NCBI GenBank assembly: GCA_039602395.1
Contig: JBCNJP010000010.1
Location: 31,351,409 to 31,415,408, forward strand
Length of the DNA: 64,000 bases
Direction of reading: 5' to 3'
DNA from: Deinandra increscens subsp. villosa
Taxonomy: Eukaryota > Streptophyta > Magnoliopsida > Asterales > Asteraceae
Made by a program: the position numbers and the translations under genes. The notes under the pieces are model-generated. The model was not told the DNA's origin. It did not search any database and worked only from the letters and a program-made list of their open reading frames with translations. The stretch's first letter is position 1. Every line of letters begins with the position of its first letter. Of the stretch, positions 35,616-47,302 are shown piece after piece.

Positions 35616-37689
35616 TATTCCCGCTTGACTGACGCTGTCAAATCTGTCATACTGGTGAAGAACCGCTTTGTCTTACATCTTCGAAGAATAACTGATAACG
35701 TGAATCTTTCTGTTATAAAGATTCCCCCTTTGAATAAGCTTCTTCTGTTCTTGTTTGTCCAGTTGAGAGCGAAGTGCTGCAGTTTACTCGGTTCACACGG
35801 TCGGGTACAATATTAAGAATGCTGAACATCGGAGTCAAAATCAAACAAACCGAATCAGATAAACCAATGAATCACTGAAAATGCTCCAACTTCAGATAAT
35901 CGACCCGATAATCCAAATTCATAATAGTTCCACCTATTTCTCTAAATCCTCTGAAAACATCCGATGCGGAAGCGGAAAATCAGATACAGAGGGTGGAACC
36001 GTTCCGCTCAGTTCAATAGAGAAAACAATACTAAAATCCTGAAATCGGACAATCTTGCGAAAAACCGGAAGCCGGATGCTGACAGTTGTGAATGATCCAT
36101 AAATACTGCACTTGTTGTGCGTGACTGGGTTGGAAAAATAAACATAACCGGTGTCTTTGAAATTTTGGTTCCAGAAAAATGAGCTCGGGAAAAATATTCC
36201 ATGAAGATTTCTGAGTTAAAAGGCGCAATTTGGAATAAATCTGAGAAAATCATCAATTTTTATTCAAGTAATGGGTCATCCGTTTTAGATTTAATGAAAT
36301 AGTCCAATATTTAACTGAGATTCTAGTTAATTCGGTTAGATGACATCGACACTGCATCAGCTAAACAACTTGGAGTGAGATATAACGAAACGGTCACAAA
36401 CTTAACCGAGAAGCAAAACCAGTCCGTCAGTTGTCGTTAGCTAACGTGGTCTTGACGTCAACAAAAGCTAGAAACCCGGTTGAAATATGGCAGAATAAAT
36501 CCAAGACCAATAAAATTTTTTGCAAATCCGCTACAGCGTTATCTCGTTAGTCTCGTTAAAGACTGATAGAAAAAAGCCCGTGATTAACGAGAACACTGAA
36601 AATATTTATTAGATATAATTAACTCTCTAAGAAGCACAATCCATGTGCTAAAAAATAAAACAATCAGATTCAAGCTTCAACATGATCTATTGGCTAGAAA
36701 TCTGCTGATCAAAAGGCTATGGATGCTGAACCGTGTGAGGAGAAAGGGACCAGTCACAATCCAGCAGCCAAGAGGATCCAGCGGTTCAAATCAAATGCAT
36801 TTAACGACTTGGGAGGGCAATCCGGGTGATTGGGCTGAGGGCCAATGAGGGCGTGACACAGCGTAAAGACATTAACGTCTCTTTTAGCTCAGGTGGGTCC
36901 CATAAGCTGTTTCAACCCAATAAGCAATCAACAACAATCAAGAGCTGATGTAGGCCAGCCGACATATAGGAGAGAGACATTCTCTCTACGCCAGTAGAAA
37001 CATGCCACGTCATCCAGTCTCCATCAAGTCGTCTTCAACCCCCGCAAACCCTAGCTCGCCGGAAATAATAACCCCCTCACCGAAAAACCGTGTGTCGACC
37101 ATAACTCGGCGAATACTTAACAAAAATTGACGATTTTTATGTCCCTGAACTCCTTATTAGATCCTCTACATTCCTGGACGTTCAAAATTCACTAAAATTT
37201 AATTCAATGAAAACCCAGATTTCGAGATAAGTCGAGATCGCCAAGATTAGTTCGAGGTCACCAAAGGCAAAAACGAAATCGCCAAGAACAGAGTCAAAAT
37301 CGCCAAGGTATACATGAAATCGCCAAGAACAAACTCGAAATCGCCAAGAACTAACTCGAAATCGCACCAAGAAAATCTTCAAGGATAATCGAAATCGCTA
37401 AGAACATCTTCAAGGACAATTGAAATTGCCAAGACCATCTTCAAGAGCTGTGAAATCGCCAAGGCAATCTTCAAGAAAAATGAAGAACACCAAGAACACC
37501 GTGAAACACACACTACTGTGTGTTTTTCCAGATCTTGCATTTTAGACAAAACCGATGCTCCTAGTGGATTCGAACGCGTTTTCCATCAAGATTCATACTT
37601 TATTTCATCCAAAATCCATCAATATTAGCACCAAAAACTCAAGATCAAAGCTCCAAAATCTTCAAAAAACCCCAAAAACGGGAAAAACT
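35616..37689 (-). mobile_element. E1: non-coding internal region between LTR1 and the foldback at 37690
   Basis: It starts next to LTR1 with a purine tract (minus) and a segment nearly identical to the one next to LTR2 (38544-38745). No gag or pol is detectable. It contains one CGAGATCGCCAAG array (37216-37470) like S, so it is a deleted, non-autonomous relative of S. Where its 5' LTR should be, the sequence turns into an inverted U5-PBS-leader. Confidence 0.75.
37216..37470 (-). repeat. E1 array of CTTGGCGATCTCG motifs
   Basis: About ten copies of CGAAATCGCCAAGAAC-like units (plus reading) at spacings of 15-30 bp, the same motif as in S (3735-4365). A minus-strand ORF with repeated LGDF follows from the repeat and is not a gene. 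Confidence 0.88.
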
Positions 37690-38045
37690 GAAATCATTCG
37701 ACTTTATCATCATGTTTGTGTTTCATCCTAGATTCTCATCATCCCATCTCCAAATCTAATCTTTCTTCTACCTCAATGTCGAGAATCTTGACGTGAAATC
37801 GGTCTTGACAATTGGTATCAGAGAGGGTACCGATCAGATCGCGTCTCACGAGGAATCTGATCACTCGAATCTTGATTTTGAGCTTGAATGAAGTGCAGAT
37901 TTGAAAACCACTTAGGATTTTTCATGACCGATTTCACTACGAGAATCTCGAAATTGAGCAAGAACAAAGATTAGATGCGGAGACGGGATGATGAGAATCT
38001 AAGATAATCTACAACAAGAAATGATAAATTAAACGATTCATTGAT
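37690..38045. repeat. Foldback: U5-PBS-leader (+) facing U5 of LTR2 (-)
   Basis: 37690-37810 is the last 120 bp of the LTR in plus orientation, followed by TGGTATCAGAG (37813-37823) and about 90 bp of leader. At about 37926 LTR2 begins in minus orientation with the same U5. The two U5 arms are inverted copies around a spacer of about 110 bp. The leader copy matches, in reverse complement, the E2 leader at about 41070-41157. Confidence 0.85.
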
Positions 38046-38543
38046 TATTATTGAATGATTACAATGAACTGAATGATTACAAACTCGTCATAGGAAATCC
38101 ACGGTCACATTGGGTTCAGCTCAAACCCAATGTGAGACTCTCTCTCTAGAAATGATAGCTCACATCACTCAAGATCATCAATCTTATAAATGGAGCACAT
38201 CACCCCTATATATATGAGAGCTCATGTGCTCACTATCCCACTAACTAGCAAGACACTTATACAATGAGCTAAATACAATTAAAACAAATAACATAAATTA
38301 TAAATTAAATCAAAGTTGATTTAATTAATATGAAGCTTGACTCGCTCAAACTGATCTTCTATTGACTTTTACGTTAACCGTTGACTCGAACAGTTAACTT
38401 TTCAAGAAAACGTCTTCGGTCCAAACTTGCAACCCTCGATCATCACAACCCGCGTCTCTGAATCATTTCACAATGGATTCTTCAGCCAAATTATTCAAGA
38501 ATAGATATGATGGCGTCAGTCACACTTATTTTTTGTTCCAACA
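37926..38543 (-). repeat. LTR2: 3' LTR of E2
   Basis: 618 bp, lacking the terminal TGTCAG (plus reading) at its left edge where it meets the foldback. It is otherwise very similar to LTR1 and LTR3, with a TATATATA box near 38212. Confidence 0.9.
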
Positions 38544-40480
38544 TATTCCCTCTTGACTGACGCTGTCAAATCTGTCATACTGGTGAAGAACCGCTTTGTC
38601 TTACATCTTCGAAGAATAACTGATAACGTGAATCTTTCTGTTATAAAGATTCCCCCTTTGAATAAGCTTCTTCTGTTCTTGTTTGTCCAGTTGAGAGCGA
38701 AGCGCTGCAGCTCACTCGGTTCACACGGTTGGGTACAATACTAAGAATGCTGAACATCCGAGTCAAAATCCAACAAAACGAATCAGATAAACTAATCAAT
38801 CACTAAAAATGCTCCAACTTCAGATAATCGACCCGATAATCCAAATTCATAATAGTTCCAAATATTTCTCTAAATTCCTCTGAAAACATCCGATGCGGAA
38901 GCGAAAAATCAGACACAGAGAATGGAACCGTTTCGCTCAGTTCCAAAGAGAAAACGGTACTAAAATCCTGAAATTGGACAATCTTTCGAAAAACCAAAAG
39001 TCAGATGCAGACAGTTGTGAATGATCCATAAATACTGCCCTTTTTCCGCATGACTGGGTTGGATGCAAAAATAATGATCGATTTGTGTGACGGGTGAAAA
39101 ACGTCATGAAAACGTCACCTAAATCGAGAAAACGAGCCAAATCGGAGAAAAACTGAGATCCCGAGCGCAAACGCGAAAAATAATCATAACCGGAGTCTTC
39201 GAAATTTTGGTTCTTGAAAAACGAGCTCGGAAAAATATTCCATGAAGATTCCAAGTTAAATGGTGCAATTTGGAATAAATTTGTGAAAACCATTAATTTT
39301 ATTAAGTAACGGGCCTTCCGTTAGATATTTAACGGAATATTCCAATATTTAACTGAGATTCCAGTTAATCCGGTTAGATGACATCAGCACTGCATCAGCT
39401 AAACAACTTGGAGTGAGACATAACGAAATATTCACAAACTTAACAAAGAAGCGAAAACAGTCCGTCAGTGGTCGTTAGCTAAACAACTTGACGTCAACAA
39501 AAACTAGAATCCCGGTCGAAATATAGCGGAATAAATCCATGACCAATAAAAAAATTTCACAATTCCGTTACGGGCGTTATCTCGTTAATCTCGTAAAAGA
39601 CTGATAAGAAATACCTGCGTTTAACGAAAATGCTGAAAATTCCATTAGTATTAATTATATCTCTTAGAAAAACCCACAATCCTTGTTATTTAATTTTGGC
39701 CAATCGGAATTCAGGTTGAAAAATCATCCAACGATGCGAGTAATGCAGATCAGCGGCTGGCACATGGTTGATCCACGTGAAAGGCTGATAGCCAATCACA
39801 ATTCGACAACAATCCAGCCATCAACGGGTTCATTTGAGCATTCTCGGACCCACCAGCCTATTTCCACCAATCACGATATAACAGCGAACTAGGGTTCACT
39901 TAATTTTCGGTGCAAGCGACAGAAAAGAAAAGAGAGAAGATTCCAGGCTAGCCAATCAGAGACCAGCGTGAAGCCTCTAACGGCTCTCTTTACTATAGTT
40001 GTGCCCACGCCTTTATTCCTTCACAGCCTATCACAATTCAACAGCAAAAGCTTTTAACGGCTCTCTCAAAAAGGCAGGGACCCACTCGCCTATTCTTTCA
40101 GCCAATCGGACAACGGTTCTTTAAGGCAACTGGACCACACACCCAACTCCTCTCCAATCAAAAGTAGACAGCAATTTAGGGTTGACATTTGAATCCGACA
40201 AAGAGGAGAGAGATATGCCATTATCATTCCATGTCAGCCAATAATTGATTGACACGTCACCCTGGTCCCATCTTCTTCATCATCAACCGCAGAAACCCTA
40301 ATACACACCGGAAAACAAATCGGAAATATGTAAACCCACCGAAAAAGCGTATTATGCTCATATCTTCCTCAAATTTCGACCAAATTTGACGAAATTTAGC
40401 TCATTCAGTCCCAAATTCGATCCACTATCCATCTAGACGATCAGAAACGTCTGAAAACTATTCGAACAAAAATCCCAGAT
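38544..40480 (-). other. E2 internal non-coding region with CCAAT cluster
   Basis: No coding region. The first 200 bp are almost identical to the equivalent part of E1. Seven CCAAT boxes occur between about 39702 and 40243, several within CCAATCAC or CCAATCGG. Confidence 0.6.
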
Positions 40481-40715
40481 ATCGAGATCGCCAAAATTAT
40501 TTGAGATCGCCAAGACTACTTGAGATCGCCAAGGCTTATTGAGACCCCCAAGCATGAAATCGCTAAGAAGGAATCCAGATCGGCAAGATAAAGTTCAACG
40601 ACACCCGAGAACGCCAAGAACATCTTCAAGGACACTCAAGATCGCTATGAACATCTTCAAGCACCTTCCAGATCGCCAAGAACATCTTCAAAGGCTGCGA
40701 AATTGCCAAGGCAAT
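40481..40715 (-). repeat. E2 array of CTTGGCGATCTCG motifs
   Basis: About ten copies of GAGATCGCCAAG-like units (plus reading), at the same position relative to the LTR as in E1. Confidence 0.85.
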
Positions 40716-41157
40716 ATTCAAGGAGAATGATGAACACCAAGAACACCGTGAAACACATACTAGTGTTTTTTTTTCTCCAGATCAGTCAATTCTGATGTGA
40801 ATCAGGCAAAACCAATGCTTCCAATGGATCCGGAATGCGTTTTCCATCAAGATTAGTGCTTTATTTCATCCAAAACCGAGCATTCTAACATCAAAAACTC
40901 AGAATCAAAGCTCAATAATCTTCAAAAACCCAAAAAAAGGAGAAAAACTCAACAATTATGAATTTTCTACTCGGATCTTCATTTCTTCAACCGATTTGAA
41001 CATTTGGAGCATAGAATCACATCCTAATGATCCAAAGATGAAGAAAAAATAAGATTTATTCGTCTCCTAAGTGGTTTTCAAATCTGCACTTCATTCAAGC
41101 TCAAAATCAAGATTCGAGTGATCAGATTCATCGTAAGACGCGATCTGATCGGTACCC

Positions 41158-41169
41158 GCTCTGATACCA
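41158..41169 (-). other. Primer binding site of E2
   Basis: On the minus strand TGGTATCAGAGC lies two bases from the end of LTR3. Confidence 0.9.
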
Positions 41170-41171
41170 TT

Positions 41172-41793
41172 TATCAAGACCGATTTCACTACAAGAATCT
41201 CGACATTGGGCAAGAACGAAGATTAGATGCGGAGAAGGGATGATGAGAATCTAAGATAATCTATAACAAAAAATGATAAATCAAACGATTCATTGATTAT
41301 TACTGAATGACTACAACGAACCGAATGATTACAAACTTATCATAGGAAATCCATGGTCACATTGGATTTAGCTCAAACCCAATGTGAGACTCTCTCTCTA
41401 GAAATGATAGCTCACATCACTCAAGATCATCAATCTTACAAATGAAGCTATCTCTCCCTTATATAGAGAGCCCTTGTGCTCACTAGCCCACTAACTAGCA
41501 AGACACAAATACAATGAGCAAAATTACAAATAAACAACTAATATAAATTATTAATTAAATCATAATTGATTTAATTAATATGAAGCTTGACTTACTCGAA
41601 CCGATCTTTCGTTGACTTTTACGTTGACCATTGACTCGAATAGTTGACTTTTTAAGAAAACGTCTTCGGTCCAAACTTGCAAGCCTCGATCATCACAACC
41701 CACGTCTCTGAATCATTTCACAATGGATTCTTCAGCCGAATTATTCATGAATAGATTTGATAGCGTCAGTCACACTTATTTTTTGTTCCAACA
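41172..41793 (-). repeat. LTR3: 5' LTR of E2
   Basis: 622 bp, related to LTR1 and LTR2. The TATA-like box is near 41458-41466 (minus). Its U5 end is mutated (TATCAAG instead of TGTCAGG). Confidence 0.9.
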
Positions 41794-42870
41794 AAATTAT
41801 TTTAATACAATGTGTTTCTCATCATGTTACATATGTTATATATGTAGAGTGGTATATATACATGTAGTATCGTATGTTACATATGTAACATGTCACATAT
41901 GTAAGTTTACCTGTGTTAAATGTCACATTTCATTATCAATTTAAATTTACATATTTAAACTTATGCAACATATATCATTTTGTGTTACGTTACAAATATT
42001 AGGTTATATTTTTTTGTTGCTTGTTAAACATGCTTTTATATGTGTAACATGTACGTATATGAACTGGTGAACTTTTTTTTTCTTCGTAGTTGTAGGTACT
42101 TTTGTGTTAAAGATGAAGATGATTATCAAGAACTGAAGCATTATTAGCTTTATATTTTTTTGTTAGGTTGTTAAATTTTTTTTAGAAATTTTAGTTCGTA
42201 TGAAACATTTTGTAAGGTTTGATGTTGATTGTAATTGTTTATTAGAAATTAATAAAATATAATTGTCAATTTTTTGTTACAAATCTCCACTTGATTTACA
42301 TATGTAACATATTTTTACATATGTAACAAATCGTGCCTCGAGAATTGAAAAAATCGTTACATCTTGATCTTTGTCTATATAACATGTGTAAAGTTACATA
42401 TGTTAGATGCGTAGCTCAAATAAACTTGTTTCTTGATTTTTGTCTAAATAACAGATGTAAGGTTACATATGTTACAAGTTGTTACATGCGTCATGTTATC
42501 CATTATTAAAATGTAGAAATTCACATACGTAAACTTGTTACATATGTTACAAGTTGTTATATACGTAGCTCAAATAAACTTGTTTCTTGATTTTTGTCTT
42601 TATAACAGATGTAATGTTACATATGTTACAAGTTGTTACATGCGTAACTCAAATAAACTTGCTACTTGATTTTTGTCTACTTAACACGTGTACTATTACA
42701 TATGTTACAAATTGCTACATGCGTATATCCATTTAAATGGTTAAAGTATATTATAGAGGTTTACCAATTGAATAATTTTTATGTCTTCAAATATAACAAA
42801 TTTAGTTACACAACAGTTAAAATATAAATAATTATTAGAGCCTAAAATGTATACGTCAGTCTGTCTCGTG
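41794..42870. repeat. TTACATATGT-rich repeat block
   Basis: The palindromic core ACATATGT recurs more than ten times. From about 42340 to 42730 it sits in roughly four diverged tandem units of about 85-130 bp that carry CTCAAATAAACTTG and TTGATTTTTGTCT. No coding region. The origin is unclear; it could be a decayed element or a local satellite between E2 and B. Confidence 0.75.
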
Positions 42871-43178
42871 TGTTGTATCTAGAATAAAGCTTAGATTGAG
42901 TTAGGAGAGTCACAAACCAATCCATGAACCAATGGTTCGTGAGCCACGAACCAATGGTTCGTTGGACAGCTTGTTTCGCTGACCAGGTTGACCTATAAAT
43001 AGGTTGACTTGTTTAGATCTCTTAGAAGTTCTGTCATTCAGTCTATTTCAGTATGTGTGCTAAACTAGAGCTTGTATGTGTTTCTAATCAATACAATCAA
43101 GCTTATTTACCTTTTGTATATCCAATTCATCTTGTATTCACGAGATCAGTAAACGATCCATCGCTCCTTGCATCTATA
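42871..43178 (+). repeat. 5' LTR of B
   Basis: About 308 bp from TGTTGTATC to CATCTATA, with a final TA in place of CA. The TATA box CTATAAATAGG is near 42991. Just upstream, GAACCAATGGTTC occurs twice (about 42938-42970), each copy an almost perfect palindrome containing a CCAAT core. The left end is set by analogy with A and C because the second LTR is not in the window. Confidence 0.7.
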
Positions 43179-43180
43179 AG

Positions 43181-43193
43181 TGGTATCAGAGTT
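43181..43193 (+). other. Primer binding site of B (tRNA-iMet)
   Basis: TGGTATCAGAGTT begins two bases after the LTR end; its last bases have drifted from the consensus. Confidence 0.85.
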
Positions 43194-43906
43194 TTCTGGT
43201 TCAATTTACTAATCAAATCTGTGAAATTTTGAGATTTTTAGAGAGAGAAAGTGGTTTTTTGAGTCAAATTCATTATTTTCAAGTTTTCTGGTCTCCAAAT
43301 TGCTTTCAGATCATTCCTTTTGTGTTTTTCTTAGACACTGCTGAAAATTACACATTAAAACCATCAAATCTGGAAAACTTTGGTTTGCCGCTTGAGTCTT
43401 TTGGTTCTTAGCTTAAAGATTATGGTTCACAGCCTACATATTCCAGTTCGATCGTTGCATTTTCAAAGGATTTTGGTTGGCCAGGAAATCTCCTTCCCCG
43501 TTTCGTCACGGTTACTCACTGGTCCGTGGCAGTTACTCCACCGAACCGACGATTCGCTCAAAATATTTTGGTTCACTGAAGTTTTCTGGTTCGCTAAGGA
43601 TATTGGTTCGCTGATACTTGGTTCGTGGGTCAGAGTTGTTAACTTTTCGGTTTGTGAGATAATTTCAGTTCGTTGGAAGGCTAATTTGGTTATTGGTTCA
43701 GAAGGGTTTAGTTTCACTAAAACGGAAGTAACTTGAGATCCGTCTGGAGTTAGAAGGTCTATCACCATTCAAAACGACCGTCTCGACGAGATCTACACTT
43801 TTACTCTCCTTACGGCTAGTATCCTTCGTTATGACACCCAAATTCCACTTCTGAGATCTCCATTTTTGAGTTTGAAGTTTTTCGATACCGGTAATACAAT
43901 TTCAAT
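43194..43906 (+). repeat. B leader with iterated GGTTC(G) motifs
   Basis: About eight GGTTC cores, four of them clustered at 43570-43624 (three as TGGTTCG), in the stretch between PBS and gag. The same core makes the palindromes upstream of the LTR TATA box. Confidence 0.75.
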
Positions 43907-46080
43907 ATGAGTGATTTTCAAGCATTTGCGGCAAGTCAAAGTCAAAGTGTACCCATGTTATTAAAGCTGGAAGATTATCATCGTTGGGTTAAACAATTTG
44001 AAGCCTATATCAGGACTAATAAGGTTGATTTGTGGATGTTCATTAATAAAGAATACATATATCCAACTGATATTAATGGAGTACTTAAACTGCAAAGGTA
44101 TCTTACATCTGGTGAAATAAAAAGTTATGAGAGAGAAGAAAAGGCTTTTGCGATGCTCACTATGGCTTTACCAAAGGAGTTAGTACATCGGGTTTACAAC
44201 ATGTTATAACTCTAAACAGTTATGGGATGTTGTTGCTCAACATTGTGCTGATATTCAGAAAGTGAAGATTGAGTTGTTTGATAAAAGATATTGTATTATT
44301 ACTCCCAAGACTGAACATATTGATGGTTGTATGACTAATTTTAATTCTGAAACAAGTTCTTGTGAGACATTTGATAAAGGGTGTGATAGTCTCATAGAAG
44401 AAGTTCAGAAGGAAGTTTCTTCAAAGTGTGCAAAGTGTGCTGAATTTGTTAAGATTAATGATGGTTTGTTAAAAGAGAAGAAAGTGTTAAGAATGTGCTA
44501 AAGTTGAAGCTAAAAAGGCTGCTGAAGATTTTGAAGCATTGTTCAATAGAACTTATCCTCTTCAACAAAAATATGAAAAAGTTTAATCAAATTGTTGTTG
44601 AAGCTGCTGACAAAGTTATTATTCTTCAAGAAGAAGTGTCAAAATTACATAATGAAAATGTTCTTTTCCATGATAAATATATAGTGTTAAAAAAAGACAT
44701 TGATATCTTCAAGAAGAAATGGGAGAAGGTTATAGAAGAAGTTTTGGCAGAGTGTGATTTGAGAAGATTGCATAAAAAAGATTATAATGAGTTGTTTGAG
44801 CAGTTTATTGCTTCTCAAAAAGATTTAGTGGATGCACAAGTAAAGATTTCAGAGCTGAAGGTTGAGAGTCTTGATTTCAATGACAAGTGACAAATTGCAA
44901 TTTGTCTCCTATATTTTTGAATTACTTATACAAGATAGGTAAGACTGAAGAAAGTGCTTAGGATGATTTACATAAAGTTCCTTCACCGTTTGATATATCA
45001 AAGTTTTCATCTGCTCCAGTCGATCCAAATGAAGAAATATACGATTATTCAAAGTTTGCAACTCCAGCTTCAGAAAAGAAGAAAAATTCTAAGTCTAGAA
45101 AGAAGAAAGTTATAAATGGACAAGCTCCAAAGTTTGATGCTGTTTCTTTATTATTGGAAGATGAGAAATTTTTTGAAAAGAAAGTTGCTGAGAAGTCTGC
45201 TAGTACTTCATCTGAAGTAGAAGCTGATAAATCTTTGATTGTTGAGAACAAGTTGATAGATATTAAAGCTAAATTTACTAGAGAAGCTAATGAGAAGAAT
45301 GCTTCTGGTTCTCGAGTTTTTGTTTCAAATAATATAGGCTATAAACATAAAGGTATGGGTTATAAAATCAAGGAAGTCCCAGTTCAACAGATCAACAAGA
45401 TAAAATAGAAGAAGAAAGTTGTTGCTAAGCCTGTTAAGATTTCACAAGATCAAGCACAACATTAGAAGAAGAAGAATGTGTTTAAATCAAAGAATGATCA
45501 TTATTATTCTGGAGTTTCTTCTTGTGGTTGAAACTCGTCAAGAAGGTCATCTCCTAGGTATGATTCTTACGATAATTTCTTTGATTCATTTTATTCGGTC
45601 ATTCTTTTGGTTATTATGATTCTCCTGCTATGATTCATAGTTGGAAACCAAAGAATTTTTCTGATAAAAAGAAAATTTTTGAGCTAAATTTTGATAGAAT
45701 TTCACTAAATAATTTTCAATGTAAGTGTTACACATTGTCATAAACCAGGACATCTCGCTGCTCAGTGTCCTACACATGCGAGCACTCATTCCTATGTGAA
45801 GAATACTGCTAAATATGTGGATGTTAATGGTAAAAATTTTGATGAATTTCATTCACCAAAGTTTAAATCAACCAGTAAGTTGTCTTCTACAAAGATGCCA
45901 GTTAATAAATTTTTTAGTTCATTTAAAAAATTTCAATCACTAATGACATGGAAACCTCGAGTGGTTTCCATAGTCATGAAAGACCATGTTGAAGACACCG
46001 GGTGACCTGAGGCTGTTGACTCGGGCCGATCCCAAAACTGCTAATGCTTTATTTGGTGTCTTCAGGTTTCTTCAAGAAGA
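43907..46080 (+). pseudogene. gag: Gag of element B
   Basis: It starts MSDFQAFAASQSQSVPMLLK and keeps the Trp that element A lost (LEDYHRW). It breaks after codon 100 and continues in several frames. The features follow A gag in order: N-terminal region with AFAMLTMALPKELVHR, coiled coil (about 44300-44890), K/S-rich part, a broken CCHC knuckle near 45735 (CHKPGHLAAQC preserved, first cysteine frameshifted), and a C-terminal VEDTG near 46000 followed by a stop. No pol sequence follows it. It is decayed and non-functional. Confidence 0.82.
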
Positions 46081-46689
46081 CCTATCATACGTATGTTGCT
46101 AATAGTGAAGAACTTGCATAATTTAGTATTTCAAAGTCTTAATCATACTTAAAAGTTTCTCAAACAATTTTTGCTGAAAATTCTAAAACTGAAGAGTATC
46201 AGTGTTGGTCGATCAATTTTCTTTCTTTTAAGTTATTTTCCAAGTGGTACTTGTATATATTTAGGGGACAAAATTGAAAAAGTAAAAAATTAGTGTCTTG
46301 TTTTGTTAAAACGAAAAATCAAAAGTAGAGTTTTCATTTTAAGGGGGAGAAAAAGCAATGGAAATAAAAAAAATTTGAAAAATCTAAAACTGAGAAACTG
46401 ATCACGGGGAAATGATGGTACATTGGCTGGCGTTTCTGACTTGTAGATAGAGTAAGTGAAAAAGCCATAAGATCATTGTTCGATATGCTAGGTAGATTTG
46501 GCAAAGCAGAAAGTATAAGAATGTGATATATATTAAATCTGAACCTAGTGGACAACATCTTGGTTCATATTTCAAGATATAAAAGAAATGATATGTGAAA
46601 AAGACATGTGAAAAAGAAAATGAGAAGTCACTGTGTAAACATGTGTTCATTTTGCAAAGATTTAAACTTGTTTGATTTTTTTTTATTTT
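46081..46689 (+). other. B 3' UTR with internal polypurine tract
   Basis: Non-coding; it matches the A 3' UTR over phrases such as GGAAATGATGGTACATTGGC and AAAAGCCATAAGATCATTGTT. TTTTAAGGGGGAGAAAAA at about 46336-46353 is the internal purine tract. Confidence 0.65.
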
Positions 46690-46930
46690 CTTAAATGATC
46701 GGACTATCTCTGCATATACGTGACTATCGACCTGATAGTTGTTCATTTAAGGTTCTTCTTTATTTCTTTGGTGTTTCGTATAATTCATCGGACTTTCTCT
46801 ACGTGTCCACAAGACCGACCTGACTGTTGTAAAATTATACAATTTCAACTTATTTTAATTTCTCTTATTTTGTTAAATCCCATGACTTATCTGCGTATCG
46901 AAAGATTGACCTTAAGGTAGACGATTTAAC
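46690..46930 (+). ncRNA. Three-unit stem-loop module of B
   Basis: Unit 1 at 46690-46751 with outer stem CTTAAATGA/TCATTTAAG; unit 2 at 46778-46840 with GTATAATT/AATTATAC; unit 3 at 46872-46930 with GTTAAATC/GATTTAAC. The stem sequences differ from A and C but remain perfectly complementary, while the interior (CGGACT-TCTCT, GACCTGA) is conserved. Confidence 0.7.
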
Positions 46931-47302
46931 GTATTATTTCTTTTTGCATGGAACACAGTTGATGATATCATGAATACAACCACTATGTGTTAAATCACAA
47001 AATGTGATTTGAAAACATATCTGAGTATGTTTGATAGTGTGGGGTACACTGGTCAAAGCAAATTTATAAATACCTTAACATATCTAGATGTTATGAGTAT
47101 GATTATGCTAGAGTTAACAATTGGACAAATTATATCAGCAATCGACATAGCTTATGTGCTGAAATAATTGAAACTGAAGTGTAGTTCAGCACTTTATGAC
47201 CAATATGATCCCAGATAGTGATCTTTACCAAACAAAAAATAGAGTATAATTATGTATTGCATTTATGTTTTTATTTCTAAAAAGCCAAAAAGTTTTTGAA
47301 AG
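46931..47302 (+). other. B 3' UTR after the module
   Basis: Matches A 3' UTR phrases (TTTTTGCATGGAACACAGTTGA, GTGTGGGGTACACTGGTCAAAG shortened here) and ends where R begins. No gene. Confidence 0.6.

Larger units (their letters stand above)
37926..41793 (-). mobile_element. E2: non-autonomous LTR element related to S
   Basis: LTR3 (5') and LTR2 (3'), each about 620 bp, bound an internal region of about 2.6 kb. It has a PBS next to LTR3, a purine tract next to LTR2, a motif array, and no coding capacity. The LTR and array relationship to S suggests mobilisation by S-type enzymes. Confidence 0.85.
42871..47302 (+). mobile_element. Element B: copia-type retrotransposon, gag pseudogene, interrupted by R
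   Basis: It has a 5' LTR, PBS, leader, gag remnant and stem-loop module in the same order as A and C. At about 47303 it is broken by the reverse-transcriptase-like sequence R. A segment with AAAAAGATTTTAGGTGTGTT at 63930-64000, resembling the A and C 3' UTRs, is probably its continuation. The 3' LTR is outside the window. Confidence 0.75.

Noticed and set aside
35625..35816. Conserved 63-codon ORF also present at 38553-38744
   Set aside because: It is antisense to the elements, and its conservation is explained by near-identical DNA in E1 and E2.
37182..37382. ORF with repeated LGDF as a repeat protein
   Set aside because: The peptide repeat only reflects the CTTGGCGAT motif array; the frame is not kept in S or E2.
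43380..43768. ORFs on both strands in the B leader
   Set aside because: They cover the GGTTC motif array between PBS and gag and have no homologue in A or C leaders.
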